Origin: Nocardioides sp. Root122
Lineage (GTDB): Bacteria; Actinomycetota; Actinomycetes; Propionibacteriales; Nocardioidaceae
Direction of reading: 5' to 3'
Length of the DNA stretch: 64,000 nt
NCBI RefSeq assembly: GCF_001425025.1
Contig: NZ_LMDE01000001.1
Span: forward strand, 737,033 to 801,032
The position numbers and the translations under genes are program-made. The notes under the pieces are model-generated. The model was not told the DNA's origin. It saw nothing but the letters and a program-made list of their open reading frames with translations, and ran no database searches. This document shows positions 60,160 to 64,000 of the stretch, one piece after another (position 1 is the stretch's first letter; every line of letters begins with the position of its first letter).

Positions 60160-60593
60160 CGTACGAATCCTCCGCCGCCGCCTCCAGCGCCCCCGCTGGT
60201 GACGACCGTGACCTCGACTGGGTGATGTCGCGCTTCGTCGAGGAGGTCCCCGACGCCGCACACGCCATCCTCGTCTCCGCCGACGGCCTCCTCATGGCGT
60301 CGAGCACCAGCATCCCGGGAGAGCGCGCCGAGCAGGTCGCGGCCGTCTCCTCCGGTCTGGCCAGCCTCGCGGTCGGCGCCGCCCGCCTCTTCGAGGGCGG
60401 CTCGGTCATGCAGACCATCGTCGAGATGGAGATGGGCTTCCTCATGCTGATGAGCGTCGGTGACGGGTCGAACCTCACCGTGCTCACCACCGAGGAGGCC
60501 GACATCGGCCAGGTGGGCTACGAGATGGCACTGCTGGTGGACCGCGTGGGTCGTACCGTCGAGGCTCAGGCCCGCGTCGGTACGGGCGGCTGA
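60156..60593 (+). CDS. cvnB: Roadblock/LC7 protein (CvnB)
   Basis: 145 residues. The roadblock fold: [51 protein letters not shown] and [20 protein letters not shown]. In conservons CvnB acts as a GAP-like regulator of CvnD. Starts on the cvnA stop (ATGA). Confidence 0.95.
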   Translation: MTYESSAAASSAPAGDDRDLDWVMSRFVEEVPDAAHAILVSADGLLMASSTSIPGERAEQVAAVSSGLASLAVGAARLFEGGSVMQTIVEMEMGFLMLMSVGDGSNLTVLTTEEADIGQVGYEMALLVDRVGRTVEAQARVGTGG

Positions 60594-60607
60594 GTCGGAC
60601 CAGCGCC

Positions 60608-60976
60608 GTGACGCCGCCCATCGAGCCGGAGGAGGAGGAGTACCGTCCTCGCCTCATCCGGTCGTACACCATCACCGCTGGCCGGACGGCAGCCACTGTC
60701 GATCTGGCCATGGAGGCCACGCTGCGCCTCCAGGCTGGTGCGGAGGCGCCCGTCCTCACTCCATCTGCTGCACAGGTTCTCGAGGTCTGTGACAGACGTT
60801 CCGTTGCCGAGGTCTCGGCACTGACCAAGATGCCGATCGGCGTCACCCGGGTGCTGCTGGGTGACCTGATCGAGCAGGGTCTCGTCCGTATCCAGGCAAC
60901 CATCACCGAGAAGACGTCGACAGATGAGCGTCTCGAGCTCATCGAAAGGACCCTCCGTGGACTTCGAAACTACTAA
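60608..60976 (+). CDS. cvnC: DUF742 protein (CvnC)
   Basis: 122 residues from a GTG 14 nt after cvnB. YRPRLIRSYTITAGRTAA and CDRRSVAEVSALTKMPIGVT with LLGDLIEQGLV are the DUF742 pattern, containing a winged-helix-like unit. It overlaps cvnD by 20 nt. CvnC links the GTPase to the kinase-like protein in the complex. Confidence 0.95.
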   Translation: MTPPIEPEEEEYRPRLIRSYTITAGRTAATVDLAMEATLRLQAGAEAPVLTPSAAQVLEVCDRRSVAEVSALTKMPIGVTRVLLGDLIEQGLVRIQATITEKTSTDERLELIERTLRGLRNY

Positions 60977-61553
60977 GGCACAGCGCGCGGCTGCGTCGAC
61001 GAAGATCGTCATTGCCGGCGGCTTCGGCGTCGGCAAGTCGACGCTCGTCGGCGCCGTCTCGGAGATCGACCCGCTGCGCACCGAGGCACTCGTCACCAAC
61101 GAGTCCGAGGGCGTCGACGATCTCGCCGCCGTGCCGACCAAGGCCACCACCACGGTCGCCATGGACTTCGGCCGCCTCACCCTGGCCGAGGACCTCGTCC
61201 TCTACCTCTTCGGCACCCCGGGCCAGCGACGCTTCTGGTTCATGTGGGACGACCTGTGCCGCGGCGCCATCGGCGCCATCGTGCTCGTCGACGTCGCCCG
61301 CCTCGACGAGTCGTTCTCGCCGCTGGACTACTTCGAGTCCAAGGGCATCCCGTTCATCGTGGCCGTCAACGAGTTCGACGGCGTGCCGCGCTACCCCGCC
61401 GAGGAGATCGCCGCCGCGCTGGCACTGCCCGCCGACGTACCGATCATCAGCCTCGACGCTCGCGACCGCGAGCAGGCCAAGGGTGCCCTCGTCAAGATCA
61501 CCGAATACGCCCTCATGCGACTTCGTGAGTCGCTCACCGTGAATGCGAACTGA
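60957..61553 (+). CDS. cvnD: Conservon GTPase (CvnD)
   Basis: 198 residues from the GTG at 60957, with AAAGGA 7 nt upstream inside cvnC. G1 is GGFGVGKST, G3 is TPGQRRFWFMWDDL, the NKXD position is NEFDG, G5 is around SLDARD. Belongs to the MglA-like CvnD family. The last Lys/Asp pair of G4 is changed to Glu-Phe-Asp, as is common in this family. Ends 3 nt before the lipoprotein gene. Confidence 0.95.
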   Translation: MDFETTKAQRAAASTKIVIAGGFGVGKSTLVGAVSEIDPLRTEALVTNESEGVDDLAAVPTKATTTVAMDFGRLTLAEDLVLYLFGTPGQRRFWFMWDDLCRGAIGAIVLVDVARLDESFSPLDYFESKGIPFIVAVNEFDGVPRYPAEEIAAALALPADVPIISLDARDREQAKGALVKITEYALMRLRESLTVNAN

Positions 61554-61556
61554 CCC

Positions 61557-62372
61557 ATGACCCGCTCGCTCCGCCGGCTCAGCCCTGCCCGCACTGCTGC
61601 GGCTGCCCTGTCCTCCGTGGCCCTGATGGCCGCGCTGAGCGCCTGTGGCGGCTCCGCCAGCGGCGAGTCGGGCGACGCGCTCAGCAAGGTCGACCTCGTT
61701 TTCGACGGCGCGCTCACGGTGTGCACCGACACGCCCTACGCGCCCTTCGAGTACGAGGAGAAGGGCAAGCCGACCGGCTTCGACATCGACCTGGTCCGCA
61801 AGGTCGCGGACTCGCTCGACGTCGACCTCGACGTCATCGACTCCTCCTTCGACGACATCACCTCGGGCCAGTCGCTCAACGCCGATGTCTGTGACCTGGC
61901 GATCTCGGCGATGACGATCACCGGCGAGCGAGCGCGTGTGCTCGACTTCTCCAGCCCCTACTTCGACGCCAAGCAGGCGCTCATCACGCCGCGCGGCTCG
62001 GGGCTCGACACGATCGAGGAGCTCGCCGGCCAGCGGGTCGGCGTGCAGAAGGACACCACGGGTGAGACCTACCTGAGCGACTTCGCCCCGGCCTCCACCG
62101 AGGTGGTGACGTTCGCGGACGCCGCCGGCCTCCAAGCGGCCCTGGACTCCAACAGTCTCGACGCCGCGATGCTCGACAACACGGTGTCGGGTGAGTTCGT
62201 CTCCGAGACCCCGCGGCTCAAGCTCGCCAAGGAGTTCGACACCGGTGAGCAGTACGGCATGGCGGTCAAGAAGGACGGCAACATCCCGCTCCTGCGCGAG
62301 ATCAACGGCGTGCTCGCGAAGATGCGCGAGGACGGCACCTACGACGAGATCTACGCCAAGTACTTCGGCTGA
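61557..62372 (+). CDS. Amino-acid-type ABC solute-binding lipoprotein (SBP_bac_3)
   Basis: 271 residues. Lipobox LSACGG after a Sec signal. CTDTPYAPFEYEEKGKPTGF with DIDLVRKVADSL, then AISAMTITGERARVLDFSSP and YFDAKQALITPRGS are family-3 signatures for amino-acid or amine ligands. The gene starts 3 nt behind cvnD, closer than any normal operon boundary, yet no permease or ATPase genes follow. It may be a sensor partner of CvnA instead of a transporter part (inference). Confidence 0.93.
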   Translation: MTRSLRRLSPARTAAAALSSVALMAALSACGGSASGESGDALSKVDLVFDGALTVCTDTPYAPFEYEEKGKPTGFDIDLVRKVADSLDVDLDVIDSSFDDITSGQSLNADVCDLAISAMTITGERARVLDFSSPYFDAKQALITPRGSGLDTIEELAGQRVGVQKDTTGETYLSDFAPASTEVVTFADAAGLQAALDSNSLDAAMLDNTVSGEFVSETPRLKLAKEFDTGEQYGMAVKKDGNIPLLREINGVLAKMREDGTYDEIYAKYFG

Positions 62373-62385
62373 TCCACTCGCTCAC

Positions 62386-62414
62386 GCGGCCCGGCAGGAA
62401 TCCTGCCGGGCCGC
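62386..62414. terminator. Bidirectional hairpin terminator
   Basis: GCGGCCCGGCAGGA and TCCTGCCGGGCCGC are perfect 14-nt arms around a single A, so the real loop takes a few stem bases. It lies between convergent genes and probably ends both. Confidence 0.85.
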
Positions 62415-62438
62415 AGCGCATTTCTGCGGGTCCGTCCG

Positions 62439-63596
62439 CTACGGCGCGATGGTCAGGAACAGGAACGCGGCGAGGAGCACGAGGTGCACGCCGCCCTGGA
62501 GCGGCTTCGCGCGCCCCGGTACGACGGTGAGGATGGCGACCGCGGCCGTGAGGACGAGCAGCACGGTCTGGAGCTGGTTGAGGCCGAGCTCGAGGGGCCC
62601 GTCGAGCCAGATGGAGGCGATGGCGATGGCGGGGATGGTCAGGCCGATGGAGGCCATCGCCGAGCCCAGGGCGAGGTTCAGGCTCACCTGCACCCGGTTG
62701 CGGGTGGCGGCGCGCACGGCGGCGATGGTCTCCGGCGCCAGGACGAGCAGCGCGATCACGACACCGACGACGGCGTTGGGGAACCCGAGCGCCGCGACAC
62801 CGGACTCGATGGCCGGCGACTCGATCTTGGCGAGCCCCACCACGGCCACCAGCGACAGCACGAGCAGGGCCAGGCTGGTCAGGGCCGCCCGGTTGGTCGG
62901 CGGGTCGGCGTGCCCGTCCTCGTCGAGGTCGACCGGCTCGTGCTCGAACCCACCTGACCCGCCCGAGCCGACCTGCGCCGGGTTGTCGGCCACGAGCGGG
63001 GAGTGCTGGGCGGACGTCACCGGCAGGAAGAAGTCGCGGTGCCGGATCGTCTGGGTGAAGACGAACATGCCGTAGAGCGTGAGCGAGGCGATCGCGGCGA
63101 AGGCCAGCTGCGCGCCGGTGAACTCGGGGCCGGGCTGGGAGGTGGTGACCGAGGGCAGGACCAGGCACACGACGGCCAGGGCGATCACGGTCGCGAGGGC
63201 GGCGCCGGTGCCCTCGGGGTTGAAGACGGCGAGGTGGTGCTTGAGCGCGCCGACCAGCAGCGAGATGCCGACGATGCCGTTGACGGTGATCATGACGGCG
63301 GCGAAGACGGTGTCGCGCGCCAGGCCGGCGGTGTCCTTGTCGGTGGTCACCATCAGCGTGACGATCAGCCCGACCTCGATGATGGTGACCGCGACGGCGA
63401 GCAGGAGCGAGCCGTAGGGCTCGCCGACCCGGTGGGCGACGACCTCGGCATGGTGCACGGCGGCGAGCACGGCCCCGACCAGCAGGACGGCGAGGAGGCT
63501 GAGCAGGACCGCGCTCTCGGGGTGCGCGAACCATGCGGGCACGAGGGCGACGCCCGCGAGGATCGGAGTGACAGTCGTCCAGGAAGGGCGGCTCAT
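62439..63596 (-). CDS. Calcium/proton antiporter (ChaA/CaX family)
   Basis: 385 residues, about eleven spans. The two CaX alpha repeats are VAVTIIEVGLIVTLM and VALLVLAPETIAAVRAA-like stretches (second repeat AGFPNAVVG then LLVLAPETIA), each with an acidic residue for ion binding. An acidic loop (DLDEDGHADPP, res ~230) is in the middle. Matches the y4hA/ChaA type. Exports Ca2+ or Na+ in exchange for protons. Confidence 0.9.
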   Translation of the reverse strand: MSRPSWTTVTPILAGVALVPAWFAHPESAVLLSLLAVLLVGAVLAAVHHAEVVAHRVGEPYGSLLLAVAVTIIEVGLIVTLMVTTDKDTAGLARDTVFAAVMITVNGIVGISLLVGALKHHLAVFNPEGTGAALATVIALAVVCLVLPSVTTSQPGPEFTGAQLAFAAIASLTLYGMFVFTQTIRHRDFFLPVTSAQHSPLVADNPAQVGSGGSGGFEHEPVDLDEDGHADPPTNRAALTSLALLVLSLVAVVGLAKIESPAIESGVAALGFPNAVVGVVIALLVLAPETIAAVRAATRNRVQVSLNLALGSAMASIGLTIPAIAIASIWLDGPLELGLNQLQTVLLVLTAAVAILTVVPGRAKPLQGGVHLVLLAAFLFLTIAP

Positions 63597-63617
63597 GCGG
63601 AAACCCTAGGGGGCGAA

Positions 63618-63636
63618 CCTGAGGGCTCCCCTCAGG
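63618..63636 (-). terminator. Small hairpin overlapping a stop codon
   Basis: CCTGAGG and CCTCAGG, 7-bp stem with a 5-nt loop, at the end of the partial gene to the right. Confidence 0.35.
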
Positions 63637-64000
63637 TCTCGGGCGTGCTCAGCTTCTCCAGCCGCGCTCGCAGCTTCGGGACGCGGTGGCTGTTGCCCTC
63701 GAGGGTGACGTACTGCTCGCCGAAGATCGCCAGCAGCGCGTCGTCGAGGCGGCGTACGGCGCCGGCGGGGTAGCGGTAGCCCATCCGGCGGATCACGGCG
63801 TCGGCGTCGACGGAGGTGAGCAGGTCGTCGAGGTCGTCGATCGTGTCGATGCCGAGCTGGGTGAGCAGGTCGGCGATCCAGTCGTAGTGGTCGGTGTGGG
63901 ACCAGCCGGCGTCGCTGTAGTGGCCCGCGAGGAAGGTGGCGAGCTCCTGGCCGACGATGTGGTCGGCGTCCGCCTCGGCCTGGCTGCCGGGGGCCGCGGC
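63632..64000 (-). CDS. Uncharacterised protein, C-terminal part
   Basis: At least 122 codons ending RLEKLSTPET and open to the right window edge. The visible part is helical and acidic: HIVGQELATFLAGHYSDAGW, DHYDWIADLLTQLGIDT, DLDDLLTSVDADAVIRRMGY and LRARLEKL. No family recognised. Confidence 0.6.
   Translation of the reverse strand, partial: AAAPGSQAEADADHIVGQELATFLAGHYSDAGWSHTDHYDWIADLLTQLGIDTIDDLDDLLTSVDADAVIRRMGYRYPAGAVRRLDDALLAIFGEQYVTLEGNSHRVPKLRARLEKLSTPET

Noticed and set aside
56887..60261. An open frame of over 1100 codons antisense to cvnA
   Set aside because: It follows the codon bias of cvnA on the other strand and has Gly/Arg/Leu-rich low-complexity content with no motifs.

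Overview
The window is high-GC actinobacterial chromosome. Gene content, a cvn-type conservon, GH64 glucanase, WXG100/toxin genes, leaderless promoters of TANNNT type and dispersed 'GGTTTCGAGGCTCGCT...' palindromes point to Nocardioides or a close relative in the Nocardioidaceae. The genus is an inference from style, not from a marker gene; no rRNA or tRNA gene was seen.

Bases 1-10414 form a tightly coupled four-gene operon that is visibly richer in A/T than the rest: the 3' part of a type III restriction endonuclease (Res), a RecD-like helicase with a C-terminal nuclease-like domain, an SNF2/RapA-type helicase and a HelD-like SF1 helicase. It looks like an acquired defence module whose 5' end (including any mod gene) lies outside the window. 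It abuts a frameshifted DEAD/DEAH helicase (10469-13274) with host-like base composition.

From 13.4 to 19.0 kb there is a nitrogen-oxide module: hemerythrin-DUF2249 protein, divergent COG2345-like regulator, an NnrS-like membrane protein and a NirK-type copper nitrite reductase fused to a large membrane domain. From 19 to 33 kb are mostly single housekeeping or uncharacterised genes: Uma2, DUF2786, TetR/VC0807, a PQQ-like lipoprotein, SPFH plus ribbon-helix-helix, DUF2804, Ltp lipoprotein, DUF4234, a nucleoside kinase-like protein, an orphan sensor, DUF488, an alkyltransferase-like protein, alcohol dehydrogenase and a VapBC-type toxin-antitoxin pair.

From 33 to 44 kb: an ABC-2 export operon, TetR/glycosyltransferase, a PAP2 plus E2-like acyltransferase pair, DinB, MOSC, small proteins, DUF2237 and an acyl-ACP desaturase. 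From 44 to 56.6 kb: a GH64 beta-1,3-glucanase behind a CebR-like operator, a serine hydrolase, a five-gene polymorphic-toxin operon (two WXG100 proteins, toxin, two paralogous immunity candidates), TetR, TspO, an oxidoreductase-methyltransferase fusion with a divergent XRE-cupin regulator, an FeS-type photolyase and a secreted endonuclease I.

The right end carries the conservon cvnABCD (sensor kinase-like protein, roadblock, DUF742, GTPase) with an amino-acid-type solute-binding lipoprotein directly behind it. Then come a strong bidirectional hairpin, a calcium/proton exchanger and a truncated unknown gene. Many genes lack a Shine-Dalgarno and instead have a -10 hexamer 6-7 nt before the start codon, so leaderless transcription seems common here.
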